Shown one piece after another: positions 38,142 to 48,348 of a stretch of 64,000 bases of DNA. The notes beneath the pieces were generated by a model. That model saw only the letters and a list, made by a program, of their open reading frames with translations, had not been told where the DNA came from and ran no database searches. The position numbers and the translations under genes were made by a program. The number at the start of each line of letters is the position of its first letter. The stretch's first letter is position 1. Origin of the DNA: Desulfomarina profundi (lineage in GTDB: Bacteria; Desulfobacterota; Desulfobulbia; Desulfobulbales; Desulfocapsaceae); assembly GCF_019703855.1 (NCBI RefSeq), contig NZ_AP024086.1, forward strand, positions 2,872,501 to 2,936,500. The letters are read 5' to 3'.

Positions 38142-39020
38142 CTATTCCTCTTCCTGCAGACGGGTGATCAGCACCGACTGCAGGTGCCGTTCAGTGGCGC
38201 TTTCCACCTCAAAGGAAAAACCGGAAATCCTGACACTGTCACCCGGCCTGGCCAGTCTGCCGAGAGAATAAATTATCATACCGCCAATGGATTCAAAAGG
38301 TCCTTCCTGAAATTCAACACCAAAATACTCTTCTATCTTTTCAACATCCATCCGCGCGTGAACCCTGATGGTATTTGGACCAACCTCTTCGATTTTATCC
38401 TGTTTCACATCATATTCATCATCAATTTCACCGACAATTTCTTCCAGGATATCTTCCAGTGTAATCAGCCCGCGGATAGTACCGAACTCATCAGTAACCA
38501 TGGCCATATGTTCTTTGCGCTTCTGAAATTCAGGCAACAGATCCACAATCAATTTGGATTCGGAAACAAAAGATACCGGCCGCAGGTATTTTTCCAACTG
38601 TTCTTTCTCCTCGTTCGAACGGGTACAGAAGGCCAGCAGGTCCTTTGCATGTATGACACCTATAATCTGATCAGGATTGTCTCTGTAGATCGGAATTCTG
38701 GTCAATCCGTTATCAATAATTGTATCGATAAGCTCGGAAACCGGTGCGGCTTCATTAAAAGAAACAACTTCCGCAGCCGGTGTCATCACCTCCGCGGCAC
38801 AAGTTTCCCTGAAATCAAAAATCGAGCTGATCATTTTTTCTTCAAGAGAAGTAATTAAACCGTGTTCCTCTCCCTCTTCCAGAAGCTCCTGGATCTCGTG
38901 TTCAAGATCCTCTTTTGTGCCGGGGCGTCCAAAGTTGAAAAAAGTCAGGATTTTTTTTAAAATCCCTCCTGATTCTGTAGATTCCTGCTCGTCTGATGTT
39001 AAATTATTCTTCATTGTCAT
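38142..39020 (-). CDS. CorC/HlyC-type CBS-domain protein
   Basis: This protein (about 292 residues) has two CBS domains (VMTPAAEVVSFNEAAP and IPIYRDNPDQIIGVIHAKDL to GLITLEDILEEIVGEI). A C-terminal CorC_HlyC domain follows (GPNTIRVHARMDVEKIEEYF). It lacks the DUF21 membrane part of larger relatives, like E. coli YbeX/CorC, which is likewise next to lnt. A role in magnesium/cobalt efflux or ribosome/envelope maintenance is proposed for the family. The start at 39020 is chosen over GTG 39047. Confidence 0.88.
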   Translation of the reverse strand: MTMKNNLTSDEQESTESGGILKKILTFFNFGRPGTKEDLEHEIQELLEEGEEHGLITSLEEKMISSIFDFRETCAAEVMTPAAEVVSFNEAAPVSELIDTIIDNGLTRIPIYRDNPDQIIGVIHAKDLLAFCTRSNEEKEQLEKYLRPVSFVSESKLIVDLLPEFQKRKEHMAMVTDEFGTIRGLITLEDILEEIVGEIDDEYDVKQDKIEEVGPNTIRVHARMDVEKIEEYFGVEFQEGPFESIGGMIIYSLGRLARPGDSVRISGFSFEVESATERHLQSVLITRLQEEE

Positions 39021-39054
39021 GACTTTAGAGTGACTTGAAAGTGTCACCTGAAAT

Positions 39055-39276
39055 AGCCCGCATTTCTCATGAACATTGTGTCAATTTTGAGAGTAGCTGT
39101 AGAATACAAATAATTAGCCAACTATCAGTAATCAAACAAATTTACACAATGTTCACCCAAGGTCAGTCCAAGCGACGCCATCTTCTACAGTATTTCAACA
39201 GTAAATATAGGTCACTATTATTTACTGCTGAAAACTTTGAAGCTGACGCCGCCTGAACTGATGAGAAATACGGGAT
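39055..39276 (-). repeat. Repeat family A, copy B, complete 222 bp
   Basis: This full element is in the opposite orientation to copy A. The ends are AGCCCGCATTTCTCAT and, complemented, ATCCCGTATTTCTCAT, flanked by TA on both sides. Both internal palindromes are present. It lies just upstream of the corC-type gene. The following 274 bases up to the carboxylase gene contain nothing that I recognise beyond an AT-rich promoter-like stretch. Confidence 0.85.
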
Positions 39277-39550
39277 AGGTCCCAAATGACGAAATATTCT
39301 CTCTTTCGCCGTTCTCTTTCCCATATACAAATATTTTCTGTTACGGGGAAGCAAAATAACGGAAGTGAAAAGTATACCACAAACCTGAATACAATAAAAA
39401 AGAACCTTTTTTACTTTTCTAATTGACACTCTGTTACTATAGTAGCCACGATTTTATAGAGTTTGCAGTCTCTCTCAACTGGAAAAAATGACTGCAACTG
39501 GTTTTCAGCATTGGGGACAGATACTAGAATAATTTTCTTGAGGGAAGAGT

Positions 39551-40954
39551 TTGGAAGGAAAAATTCTTATAGCAAATCGTGGTGAAATCGCCATCAGAAT
39601 CATGAACGCATGTCGCGATCTCGGTCTTGATTACGTTGTTGTCTATACCGATGCCGACAGGGATTCGGAACATGTTCAGCGCAATATAACCAGTGGTCAC
39701 GGCCAGAATGCCTGGCGTATAACAAGTTATACAGACCCGAACGACATCTTCGCCGTAGCAGATTTTACAGGATGTACCGCCATCCATCCTGGCTACGGTT
39801 TTTTTTCGGAGGATTTTCGTTTCGCCAGAAGAGCCACTGAACGGGACCGGCCACTGACTTTTATCGGACCCAACTGGCAGGTCATCCGTGATCTCGGGGA
39901 CAAGATCAATACCAAAAGGGTAGCCAACAAGCTTGGAATCCCGACGATTCCCGGAACGGATGCGCCCATCTACAATGAGATGGAAGCGGAGGAAATTGCC
40001 GCAGGTCTTCTGGAAGAACAGAAACAGGCAGGAACTGAAAACCCTTCAATTCTCATCAAGGCGGCAGCCGGCGGTGGTGGCATGGGTATAGAAGAGGTCA
40101 CGGAAATTGAACAGTTCAGGCGGGTATACCGGCAGCTCCAGAATTACGCCAAACGGCAGTTTGGAGATGGAGGTGTTCTCATTGAACAATGCCTGCAGGA
40201 CTATAACCACCTGGAAGTCCAGCTTGTCTGCTCCCGGCATGGAGAACGCATCCATTTCAGTTCCCGGAACTGTACCATTCAGTCCACCGGCAGGCAGAAA
40301 CGGGTCGAAGCTGCACCCGGATTTCACAGTTCCTGTTTTGATTACGAATTTGACGAAAAAAAACTCCTGGACCAGATCGTCAAATACTCTCTGAAGCTGG
40401 CGGCCCATGTCAATTATGATAACGTCGGCACCTGGGAGTGGATAGTATCCCGCTCCGGCCAACCCTACCTGCTCGAAGTCAATACCCGTATCCAGGTAGA
40501 AAATGATATTTCAGCCCGTATCAGTTACCTTAATGACGAGCATCCCAACCTGATCCGTGAACAGATCCGGCTTGGTCTTGGAGAAAAAATCGGCTACAAA
40601 CAGAAGGCGGTCAAGTTCAGGGGGGCAGCCATTGAGCTTCGTATCGTGGCAGAGGACACCCGCAGGGGGTTTGCCCCGTGGATAGGAACCATCACCGAAT
40701 TTTCCTTTCCCGATTACGACTGGTCCGTGGTCTATTCCCACGTTCCCTTTGACAGGCCATACCCTATTCCCAGCGACTTTGACCCGAATCTTGCCCTGGC
40801 CCTGGTCTGGGGAGAGGATATGGATGACGCCAAGGCCAAAGCGGTACAATTTATTAACGAAACGGTTATCCGGGGAAAAGACTCTGCCGGCAACCGAATT
40901 ATTACAAACCTGGAATATCTGAAAAACAATCTTGATCGTTTGCTTGCCTTTTAG
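39551..40954 (+). CDS. accC: Biotin carboxylase subunit of an acyl-CoA carboxylase
   Basis: This 467-residue biotin carboxylase (ATP-grasp) has the N-terminal KILIANRGEIAIRIMNACRD, the glycine-rich ATP loop KAAAGGGGMGI, and EVNTRIQVENDI at the active site. It carboxylates the biotin of a carrier protein. The start is a TTG at 39551 after AGGGAAGAG. It lies 157 bases before the fused carboxyltransferase gene and is likely cotranscribed. No biotin carrier protein gene lies in the window. Confidence 0.88.
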   Translation: MEGKILIANRGEIAIRIMNACRDLGLDYVVVYTDADRDSEHVQRNITSGHGQNAWRITSYTDPNDIFAVADFTGCTAIHPGYGFFSEDFRFARRATERDRPLTFIGPNWQVIRDLGDKINTKRVANKLGIPTIPGTDAPIYNEMEAEEIAAGLLEEQKQAGTENPSILIKAAAGGGGMGIEEVTEIEQFRRVYRQLQNYAKRQFGDGGVLIEQCLQDYNHLEVQLVCSRHGERIHFSSRNCTIQSTGRQKRVEAAPGFHSSCFDYEFDEKKLLDQIVKYSLKLAAHVNYDNVGTWEWIVSRSGQPYLLEVNTRIQVENDISARISYLNDEHPNLIREQIRLGLGEKIGYKQKAVKFRGAAIELRIVAEDTRRGFAPWIGTITEFSFPDYDWSVVYSHVPFDRPYPIPSDFDPNLALALVWGEDMDDAKAKAVQFINETVIRGKDSAGNRIITNLEYLKNNLDRLLAF

Positions 40955-41111
40955 CCAGTGCTCTAATGGCTCAACCACAAAAAACAAAGGAAAATCCAAC
41001 TGCGGCAAAAACACCTTCCGTGGTAAAATTTTCAGATAAACAACCTGATTTCGATAATAACGTCTTAACCAGACCGGTTATGACGATACACATATAACCG
41101 AAGTTCTCAAT

Positions 41112-43379
41112 ATGAATGAATTACTCAAGCAGCTCCTGAAAATAGAAGAACGCATCAACTATCTGCTCCAGATAAAGGACTATACAAACTGGGGAAATCT
41201 TGACGGTTTCAAAAAGAACTGTGACCAGCTGAAACTCACGGTTTACGACCATTCAGAAGAAGAGTTTTCCGCGGCAATCCGCAAACTCAATGATTCAATC
41301 ACCTTTCTGGAGGAACGGGCCGAAGAGCACCTCACCCCAATGGAACGGGTCAGAATTGTTCGCAGCATCCAGCGTTTTACCCTGAAGGATATCCTGGAAA
41401 ATGTATACGAAGATTATACGGAACTGGGTGGCGAAGAAGATGCCAATATTGATCCGGCCATGGTCTGTGCCAAGGCTACCATTGCCAGGAGAATCAAGAA
41501 CAAGCCGTACACCGCCTCAGTTATGGTCATCGGCCAGGAAAGCGGCCACGGCGAGGAATACCGCAACGGTGGTTCCTGTCGCCCTGAGGGTAATGAAAAG
41601 GCGCTGCGATACATGAAAGTTGCCGAAACTGAAGGCATTCCCATCCATTTCTATATCTTTACACCCGGCTCCTACCCGGTTGAGGAATATCCGGGAGCAG
41701 CACAGCAGATTGCCAGAAACATCTATGCCATGACCAAACTGCGCGTACCCATGATTTCCATGATCTCCGAAGGTGGGTCCGGCGGAGCAGAGGCCATTGG
41801 TCTTGCCGATTTCCGGATGATGGCTTCCCACGGGTATTATTCGGTTATCTCTCCGGAGGGTGCAGCAGCAATTGAAGGTAAAATCAGAGAAGGTTCCAAA
41901 GTGCCACGGGAGCTCATCGAACTCTGCGCCGACAGGCTTCGCCTCACCGCCAAAGATAATCTGGAAAACAAAACCATTGACAGAATAATCTACGAACCGC
42001 CCCTTGGCGCCAGAAGAGATGATTTTGCCTTTTTCTCCAAACTCCGTTCGGAAATGCTGCGGGCCACGGACAAGGTGGTTCTTTCCACAAAAAGTTTCAG
42101 TGCCCTCAGAACCTATGAAATCCGCCGTAAAAAACATCACAAGAACACAGAAGAACTGCAGCTGGAAGTTCCATGGGATCTGAACAGGGAAGAAGTCAAG
42201 CGTCTGCTGGCCATGCGCTCTAAAAAATATCATAACATGGGCAGAAACGGCTTCTCCGGTAACATAGAAGCAACGGACGGTCTGTATAATCTTGCCAGGG
42301 TAAAAACGGAAAAAATCTATTATTCCCTGCGTTATGATGTTATGAAAAATCATAAAAAACAGGTAAAAAAGGTATTGACTGACGTGTCCGGTGAAGGCTC
42401 CATCATATTGAAAAGAATTACCGAACCCATCAGCGCGATTTTCGATTTTCTCCAGAAAAAAAAGGATGACAGACCCCAGAAACTGATAACCTGGTCGGGC
42501 CGTCAGTCAACAACTGATCGTCGTGTTGATCCCCTGGAACTGACCGATACCTATACCAGTCCCCTGGCCAATGAGGATCGTACAGTCACCTGCCCAAATG
42601 CGGAGAAATTTGGTTGCAAAGATTTGTGGATACCAGACCTTTACGGAGAATTTGCCGGGGTGTGCGAAACATGCGGCCATCATTTCCCCCTGGAGCATGA
42701 ATGGTATCTGGAGAATATTTTTGACCCCCGTTCCATCCGCCATTTCAACCAGGAAATATCTTCAGGAAATCCCCTGAGCTATACCGGGTTTTCCGAACGG
42801 CTCCAGGCATCAAAGACAAAAACCGGACGCCGCTCCGGAAACATGACGTTTCATGCCAAGATCAATGGAATCCAGATCATCGTCTCCATGCTCTATTCAG
42901 ATTTCAGAAATGGCACTGTTGGCTCGGCTGAAGGGGAAAAATTTGCCCAGGCATGTGCCCTTGCCAAACGAAAAAAACGTCCTTTTCTTGCTTACATACA
43001 CACAACAGGCGGCATCCGTATCCAGGAGGGAACCCTGGGAGTTGTCCAGATGCCCAAGTGTACCATGGCCGTACGGGAATATATTGACGCGGGTGGTCTC
43101 TACCTGGTGGTCTATGACAATAACTCCTATGCCGGTCCAGTCGCTTCATTTCTCGGTTGCTCCCCCTATCAGTTCGCCATCCGCTCCAGCAGGGTCGGGT
43201 TTGCGGGTCCGAGGGTCATCAGGGAAACCACGGGTACGGAAATACCACCGGACTATCACTCCGCCAGAAATGCCCTGAAACGAGGACATATCCAGGGGAT
43301 CTGGGATCGCAGGGAGTTCAGGAGAAACCTGTACAAGGCATTGCAGACCATGGGAAGCCCGAGTCTGTATTACAGGTAA
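41112..43379 (+). CDS. Fused acetyl-CoA carboxylase carboxyltransferase, AccA-AccD order
   Basis: This single 755-residue protein combines both carboxyltransferase subunits. Residues 1-330 match the alpha subunit (SVMVIGQESGHGEEYRNGG, MISMISEGGSGGAEAIGLAD, YYSVISPEGAAAI). After a linker, residues from about 480 match the beta subunit, with a zinc ribbon (CPNAEKFGC, then CETCGHHFPL) and FLAYIHTTGGIRIQEG. In most bacteria these are separate genes. The protein would transfer the carboxyl group from biotin to acetyl- or propionyl-CoA. The middle region (340-480) is lysine-rich and not recognised. Confidence 0.85.
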   Translation: MNELLKQLLKIEERINYLLQIKDYTNWGNLDGFKKNCDQLKLTVYDHSEEEFSAAIRKLNDSITFLEERAEEHLTPMERVRIVRSIQRFTLKDILENVYEDYTELGGEEDANIDPAMVCAKATIARRIKNKPYTASVMVIGQESGHGEEYRNGGSCRPEGNEKALRYMKVAETEGIPIHFYIFTPGSYPVEEYPGAAQQIARNIYAMTKLRVPMISMISEGGSGGAEAIGLADFRMMASHGYYSVISPEGAAAIEGKIREGSKVPRELIELCADRLRLTAKDNLENKTIDRIIYEPPLGARRDDFAFFSKLRSEMLRATDKVVLSTKSFSALRTYEIRRKKHHKNTEELQLEVPWDLNREEVKRLLAMRSKKYHNMGRNGFSGNIEATDGLYNLARVKTEKIYYSLRYDVMKNHKKQVKKVLTDVSGEGSIILKRITEPISAIFDFLQKKKDDRPQKLITWSGRQSTTDRRVDPLELTDTYTSPLANEDRTVTCPNAEKFGCKDLWIPDLYGEFAGVCETCGHHFPLEHEWYLENIFDPRSIRHFNQEISSGNPLSYTGFSERLQASKTKTGRRSGNMTFHAKINGIQIIVSMLYSDFRNGTVGSAEGEKFAQACALAKRKKRPFLAYIHTTGGIRIQEGTLGVVQMPKCTMAVREYIDAGGLYLVVYDNNSYAGPVASFLGCSPYQFAIRSSRVGFAGPRVIRETTGTEIPPDYHSARNALKRGHIQGIWDRREFRRNLYKALQTMGSPSLYYR

Positions 43380-43586
43380 TTGTCCACTGAGGAATGCTTT
43401 ACCTCTATCGAATTGTTATCTTTAAAGCATTTACAAATTTTCCTGACAACGTTATGATATGGTATGGGTCACCCTGAAAGAACAGGTGTTACATTGAAGA
43501 TCAGGTAAACATCGACTCCGAGAAATAGAGACAACAAAAAAACGCAGCATACGCTTGATATATGAGCATTTTTTTTGAGGTATTAC

Positions 43587-45125
43587 ATGACATCTGCTCA
43601 ATCTGATGAAAGAATCCGCAGGGAGATCGAGGCCCAGATCAACCTGCCATCACCTCCGGCGATAGCTGTTCAGATCCTCAATACGGTTCAGAGTAAGGAG
43701 TCTTCCCTGAGTGATTTGGAAAGAATCATTTCGGCTGATCCGTCCCTTACCGGGAAAATGCTGCAGATTGCCAATTCCGCCTTTTATGCCCTGCCCAACA
43801 GGGTGAGCAGCATTACCCACGCCATGTCCATCCTTGGCACCAATGTCATAAAAAACATTGCTCTCTCCTTTGTCATTACCAGTGATCTGCGAAATCCTGC
43901 AATAAAAACATTTGATTTCGACTTTTTCTGGCGCAGATCCGTAACAACTGCCGTTTCTGCAGAAGTGGTAAAAAACCTGACAGGAAAAAAAGATGACGAT
44001 ATCTTTGTCACGGCACTTCTGCAGGACCTGGGTGTCCTGGTCCTTTTCCTCAATAAAGGTGAAGAATATACTCCCCTGCTGACCAAATGCAGGACCAGCA
44101 ACAATGACTGTTCATGCCTGATAAAACTTGAGCAGGAAAAATTCCAGTTCGACCACCAGCAGGTCAGCTGCATGCTCACCCGCAGCTGGAAACTGCCGCT
44201 CTCCATTTCCGAACCCACCTGCCACCACCATTTCCCGGAAAACGCCCCGGAAGAATACAGGCAGTCAGCAGAGATTCTTTCTCTGGCCAACCTGATTTCA
44301 ACAATTTACAATGGCGAGGAGACAACGGAAAATCTGGCGTTCCTGCAGGACAGACTCAAAGAGCAATTCGATATGGACAAGAAGCAGACTGCAAAGCTCC
44401 TTGATGATGTCGCAGAAAAAACCATTGCTATCCTGGAGATTTTTGAACTGGATCCCGGAGAAATGAAACCCTATTCTCAAATGCTGCAGGAGGCAAACAA
44501 CGAACTGGGACGGCTCAATCTTTCCTATGAACAGCTGGTCATGGCGTTGAAGGAATCAAAAGAAAAATCCGAGCGCTTTGCAAGAGAGCTGCAGGAAGCC
44601 AATGCCAAACTGGAGAATCTTGCCTTCCGGGACGGGCTGACGAATGTCTATAACCACAGATATTTTCAGGAAATATTTGAAAAGGAAATAGCCAGGGCAG
44701 AACGCTACAATGGAGATCTCTGTCTCATTATGTTTGACATTGATTTTTTCAAGAAAATTAATGACACCTACGGGCATCCCACTGGAGACCAGATCCTCAT
44801 TTTCCTTGCTGAACGTATTCAGAATGCCATCCGGCCGAGTGATATTCTGGCCAGATATGGCGGTGAAGAATTCACTGTAATTCTACCGGAAACACAGAAC
44901 GCCGGAATGAAAGTCTTCGCCGAGCGCCTCAGGCGCTGCGCCATGGAACCCTTTGAAGTTGAAGGTCATTCCATCAAGATTACTATCAGTATTGGTGGCG
45001 TTTATTATGATTTGAACTCCAGAGGAATCAACAAACAGCATCTTATCGACACTGCAGATCGCGCCCTCTACCTGTCAAAGCAGAACGGCAGAAACCGGGT
45101 CACTATCCTCCCTCTCTCCCCCTGA
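43587..45125 (+). CDS. HDOD-GGDEF signalling protein
   Basis: This is a 512-residue cytosolic protein. An N-terminal HDOD domain covers about residues 15-215 (LPSPPAIAVQILN, SADPSLTGKMLQIANSAFY). A coiled-coil linker (about 290-345) follows, then a GGDEF diguanylate cyclase domain with the active motif RYGGEEF and the upstream RPSD inhibitory site. It should make cyclic di-GMP in response to an unknown input. The start at 43587 follows GAGG; an in-frame TTG at 43575 is less likely. No linked effector gene. Confidence 0.88.
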   Translation: MTSAQSDERIRREIEAQINLPSPPAIAVQILNTVQSKESSLSDLERIISADPSLTGKMLQIANSAFYALPNRVSSITHAMSILGTNVIKNIALSFVITSDLRNPAIKTFDFDFFWRRSVTTAVSAEVVKNLTGKKDDDIFVTALLQDLGVLVLFLNKGEEYTPLLTKCRTSNNDCSCLIKLEQEKFQFDHQQVSCMLTRSWKLPLSISEPTCHHHFPENAPEEYRQSAEILSLANLISTIYNGEETTENLAFLQDRLKEQFDMDKKQTAKLLDDVAEKTIAILEIFELDPGEMKPYSQMLQEANNELGRLNLSYEQLVMALKESKEKSERFARELQEANAKLENLAFRDGLTNVYNHRYFQEIFEKEIARAERYNGDLCLIMFDIDFFKKINDTYGHPTGDQILIFLAERIQNAIRPSDILARYGGEEFTVILPETQNAGMKVFAERLRRCAMEPFEVEGHSIKITISIGGVYYDLNSRGINKQHLIDTADRALYLSKQNGRNRVTILPLSP

Positions 45126-45200
45126 ATTTTCCCAACCATCACAAAAAATCCTGTTTTTGACATCTTCCTGAAAACACGGTATAAAAACATGGCTGGACTT

Positions 45201-45423
45201 AACCCGGATTTCTCATGAACATTGTGTCAATTTAGAGAATAACCGTAGAATAAAAACAGTGAGCTCATTCTCAGTAATTGAATAAAATTTACACAATGTT
45301 CACCCAAGGTCAGCCCAGGCGACGCCATCTTCTGCAGTATTTCGGCAGTAAATATAGATCACTATAATTTACTGCCGAGAACTTTGAAGCTGACGCCGTC
45401 TGAACTGATGAGAAATGCGGGTT
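45201..45423 (-). repeat. Repeat family A, copy C, complete 223 bp
   Basis: This full element is in the same orientation as copy B. The ends are AACCCGGATTTCTCAT and the complement of ATGAGAAATGCGGGTT. Both palindromes are present. It ends 33 bases before the start of the transporter operon, so any promoter of that operon must lie inside or just after the element. Confidence 0.85.
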
Positions 45424-45455
45424 GTATACAATCAGGTAATACAAAGAGGTTTATA

Positions 45456-46682
45456 ATGACATTATTTTTCAAGTCGCTCCTGTTTTCATTACTCATTCTT
45501 CTGACAACCAGCCCGCTTCTTCCTGCTGCAGGACACGGAAACTCATGGGAAAAAACGGTCAATGAGGCCAGGGGAAAAACGGTCAACTGGTATATGTGGG
45601 GAGGTTCACCTTCCGTTAATAAACTGGTTAACGGGTTCTTTGCCGATCAATTGAAGAAAAAATACGATATAACCCTCCGCCAGGTACCGGTCAAGGATAT
45701 TGCTGAGGTCGTCAGTAAACTCCTTGTGGAAAAACAGGCCGGTAAAAAAAGCGGTGGTAATGTCGATCTGATGTGGATCAACGGTGAAAATTTCCGTACC
45801 TGCAAATCAAACGCCCTTCTCTACGGTCCCTTTGCCGACTCTCTTCCCAATATACAATTCGTCAACCGCTCGGCCCCCACCATCGCCAGCGATTTCGGCA
45901 CTCCCGTGGATGGCATGGAATCCCCCTGGGGCAGTGCCCAGATGGTGATGATTTATGATACCGAAAGGACACCGAATCCCCCTCGAACCATTCCGGCACT
46001 CATTGAATGGATTCATTCCCACCCCGGGCGCTTTGCCTACCCGGCCCCACCCGATTTCACCGGCTCCGTTTTTATCCGCCATTTTTTCTATGCCGCAACC
46101 CCGACCGGCCCAAACAAGTGGCAGGGCAGTTACACTGAAAATGAGCTGCAACAGGCGGAAGAAGCGACATACAGACAACTGATTGAACTCAAACCATATC
46201 TCTGGCGAAAAGGAACGACCTATCCTGAATCTCCGGTACGTATGGACAGTCTCTTCAGTGACGGGCAAGTTGATTTTTCCTTCTCCTACCACCAGGCTGC
46301 CGCATCTCGGAATATTCTTGACGGTATTTTTGCCAAAACGGTTCGCACCTACGTTTTTGACCAAGGAACCATTGCCAACACCCATTTTGTCGCCATTCCG
46401 TTTAACGCCGCAAGCAAGGCTGCAGCCAAGGTTGTTGCCAATTATCTCCTCTCTCCGGAGGCCCAGTTGAAAAAGGCGGATCCGGACGTATGGGGAGATT
46501 TCCCCATAATTTCTTCGAACCTGCTCCCGGTAAACTGGCAGGAAAAATTCAAGAACAGACCCAGGGGTGAAGCCACTTTGACGGATGCGGAGCTCCAGGC
46601 GCACCAACTCCCGGAACCACCAAGCAACATCCTGGTACGACTGGAAAAAGGCTGGGTAAAGCACGTACTGAAAGGCAGATAA
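45456..46682 (+). CDS. YnjB-like ABC transporter substrate-binding protein
   Basis: This 408-residue periplasmic protein begins with a signal peptide ending near LLPAAG. It resembles E. coli YnjB: VNWYMWGGSPSVNKLVNGFF, then NVDLMWINGENFRTCKSN, ESPWGSAQMVMIYD and SPEAQLKKADPDVWGDFP. The start at 45456 follows AGAGGT; the longer frame from 45384 lies inside repeat copy C and is not used. The substrate is unknown. First gene of a tight seven- or eight-gene operon. Confidence 0.85.
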   Translation: MTLFFKSLLFSLLILLTTSPLLPAAGHGNSWEKTVNEARGKTVNWYMWGGSPSVNKLVNGFFADQLKKKYDITLRQVPVKDIAEVVSKLLVEKQAGKKSGGNVDLMWINGENFRTCKSNALLYGPFADSLPNIQFVNRSAPTIASDFGTPVDGMESPWGSAQMVMIYDTERTPNPPRTIPALIEWIHSHPGRFAYPAPPDFTGSVFIRHFFYAATPTGPNKWQGSYTENELQQAEEATYRQLIELKPYLWRKGTTYPESPVRMDSLFSDGQVDFSFSYHQAAASRNILDGIFAKTVRTYVFDQGTIANTHFVAIPFNAASKAAAKVVANYLLSPEAQLKKADPDVWGDFPIISSNLLPVNWQEKFKNRPRGEATLTDAELQAHQLPEPPSNILVRLEKGWVKHVLKGR

Positions 46683-47566
46683 TGTTTAACCACCGGAATT
46701 TTCTTTTATCAGCTCCGGTAAGGCTTCTGGCACCCGCTCTTGTTCTGATTGTCCTTCTTTTTGTTGGAGGACTGATCCTGGGGTTTCTTCAGGCCCTTGG
46801 CTACACACCGGACGAAGGGCTGGGAAGCCTTACCTTTGCCCATTTTATTGCTGTATTCACTGATCCGGATTTTATCCAAAGCCTGTCCCTGTCATTTACC
46901 ATCTCCCTGATTTCAACACTTCTGGCCGCAGTAATCAGTGTTTTTCTTGCCCCAACCCTGGTATACGGAGCAGAAAAAAGCCGCCTGCTCCATTTCATAC
47001 TGCAGGTTCCCCTTACTGTCCCGCACCTTGTGGTGGCGGTTTCTTTTCTGTTTCTTCTCTCTCCGTCCGGGGTCATATCCAGGCTCTGTTCCTTTTTCGG
47101 CTTTCTCGACTCTCCATCATCCTTTCCTCTGTTGATCAACGATGACTATAATATTGGTATCCTCCTGGTTTATATCTGGAAGGAGATACCATTCATAACA
47201 TTCATGCTGCTGGCCGTCCTGACCAACACCGGACCGGAACTCAATGAGGTTGGTGCTACCCTGTACGGGTCACCATTTCAACGCTTTTGTCATATCACCC
47301 TGCCAATACTCTGGCCAAGTCTCGGAGGAGCATCTCTCATTGTTTTTGCCTTCACATTCGGAGCGTTTGAGGTACCCTACCTGCTGGGAAAAACCTATCC
47401 CGTATCCCTGCCGGTATGGGGGTATAAGCTGTACAGCGACATTGACCTGCTGGCAAGACCGGAAGGAATAGCCATCGGCCTGATCATTACAATGCTGGTG
47501 GCCCTTCTTATCTGGTTTTCTCAGCTCCTTATTCAATTCGGCTATAGAAGAGGAATTCTGTCTTGA
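46682..47566 (+). CDS. ABC transporter permease (YnjC-like, first half)
   Basis: This 294-residue inner-membrane permease has six helices and the EAA-type loop LNEVGATLYGSPFQRFCHIT facing the ATPase. In E. coli YnjC one protein has both permease halves; here they are two genes. It overlaps the upstream stop by one base and the next gene by four. Confidence 0.88.
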   Translation: MFNHRNFLLSAPVRLLAPALVLIVLLFVGGLILGFLQALGYTPDEGLGSLTFAHFIAVFTDPDFIQSLSLSFTISLISTLLAAVISVFLAPTLVYGAEKSRLLHFILQVPLTVPHLVVAVSFLFLLSPSGVISRLCSFFGFLDSPSSFPLLINDDYNIGILLVYIWKEIPFITFMLLAVLTNTGPELNEVGATLYGSPFQRFCHITLPILWPSLGGASLIVFAFTFGAFEVPYLLGKTYPVSLPVWGYKLYSDIDLLARPEGIAIGLIITMLVALLIWFSQLLIQFGYRRGILS

Positions 47567-48348
47567 AAAAAACCGGTCTGCTGCTCTCCATTCTGATTCC
47601 GGTGGGATTTCCCTTTCTTCCCCTGGTTCTCTGGTCATTTGCAGAAAAGTGGTTTTATCCATCACTGGTTCCCCGGCAATTTGGCATGAGGGCCTGGGAT
47701 TATGTTTTCAACACGGCAGGCAGCCAGATCCTCGGCAGTCTTTCAACAAGTTTTTTCCTGGCGGTTGTCACAGCAGTAATCTCACTCATCCTCGGAGTCC
47801 CGGCGGGAAGGGCTCTCGGACTCCACGATTTCCCGGGCAAAAAACTGGTGATGCTTTTTCTCCTCCTGCCGATTATCGTTCCTCCCCTGTCGGTAGCCAT
47901 GGGGCTGCATCTCTGGTTTATCAAAATGAACCTCGCTGAATCTTTCCTTGGGGTTGTTCTCATCCATCTCACGTTCTGCCTGCCCTATACCATTTATGTT
48001 CTGCGGGGAATTTTTTCGGATTACAATCCCGATTTTGAAGCCCAGGCACAGTCCCTTGGTGCCTCCCCCCGGGCTATCCTCTTCCGGATTACCCTGCCGA
48101 TGATATTGCCTGGTATTATCGTTGCCGCTCTTTTTTCCTTTCTGCTTTCCTGGTCCCAGTACCTCAGCACTCTCATCATAGGTGGCGGCAAAATGCTGAC
48201 CCTGCCAATACTCCTCTTTTCCCTCATGGCCAGTGGAGACAGACCGGTTGCAGCGGCAGTCAGCCTTGTATTTATTTTTCCGGCTCTGCTTGCCCTGACC
48301 GGCAGTGCCCACTATCTCGGCCGGACAGGTTTGAAAGGAATCCGCTGA
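47563..48348 (+). CDS. ABC transporter permease (YnjC-like, second half)
   Basis: This 261-residue permease has six helices and the EAA loop FEAQAQSLGASPRAILFRIT. It pairs with the upstream permease to form the channel. Its last base is shared with the start codon of the ATPase gene. Confidence 0.88.
   Translation: MKKTGLLLSILIPVGFPFLPLVLWSFAEKWFYPSLVPRQFGMRAWDYVFNTAGSQILGSLSTSFFLAVVTAVISLILGVPAGRALGLHDFPGKKLVMLFLLLPIIVPPLSVAMGLHLWFIKMNLAESFLGVVLIHLTFCLPYTIYVLRGIFSDYNPDFEAQAQSLGASPRAILFRITLPMILPGIIVAALFSFLLSWSQYLSTLIIGGGKMLTLPILLFSLMASGDRPVAAAVSLVFIFPALLALTGSAHYLGRTGLKGIR

Noticed and set aside
43380-43586. Possible tRNA or structured RNA between the AccA-AccD gene and the HDOD-GGDEF gene
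   Set aside because: Only a weak 9-bp hairpin (AATGCTTTA/TAAAGCATT) was seen; no cloverleaf or known RNA motif.
45384-45455. Upstream start for the YnjB-like protein
   Set aside because: The extension lies inside repeat copy C; the ATG at 45456 has a ribosome site and a proper signal peptide.
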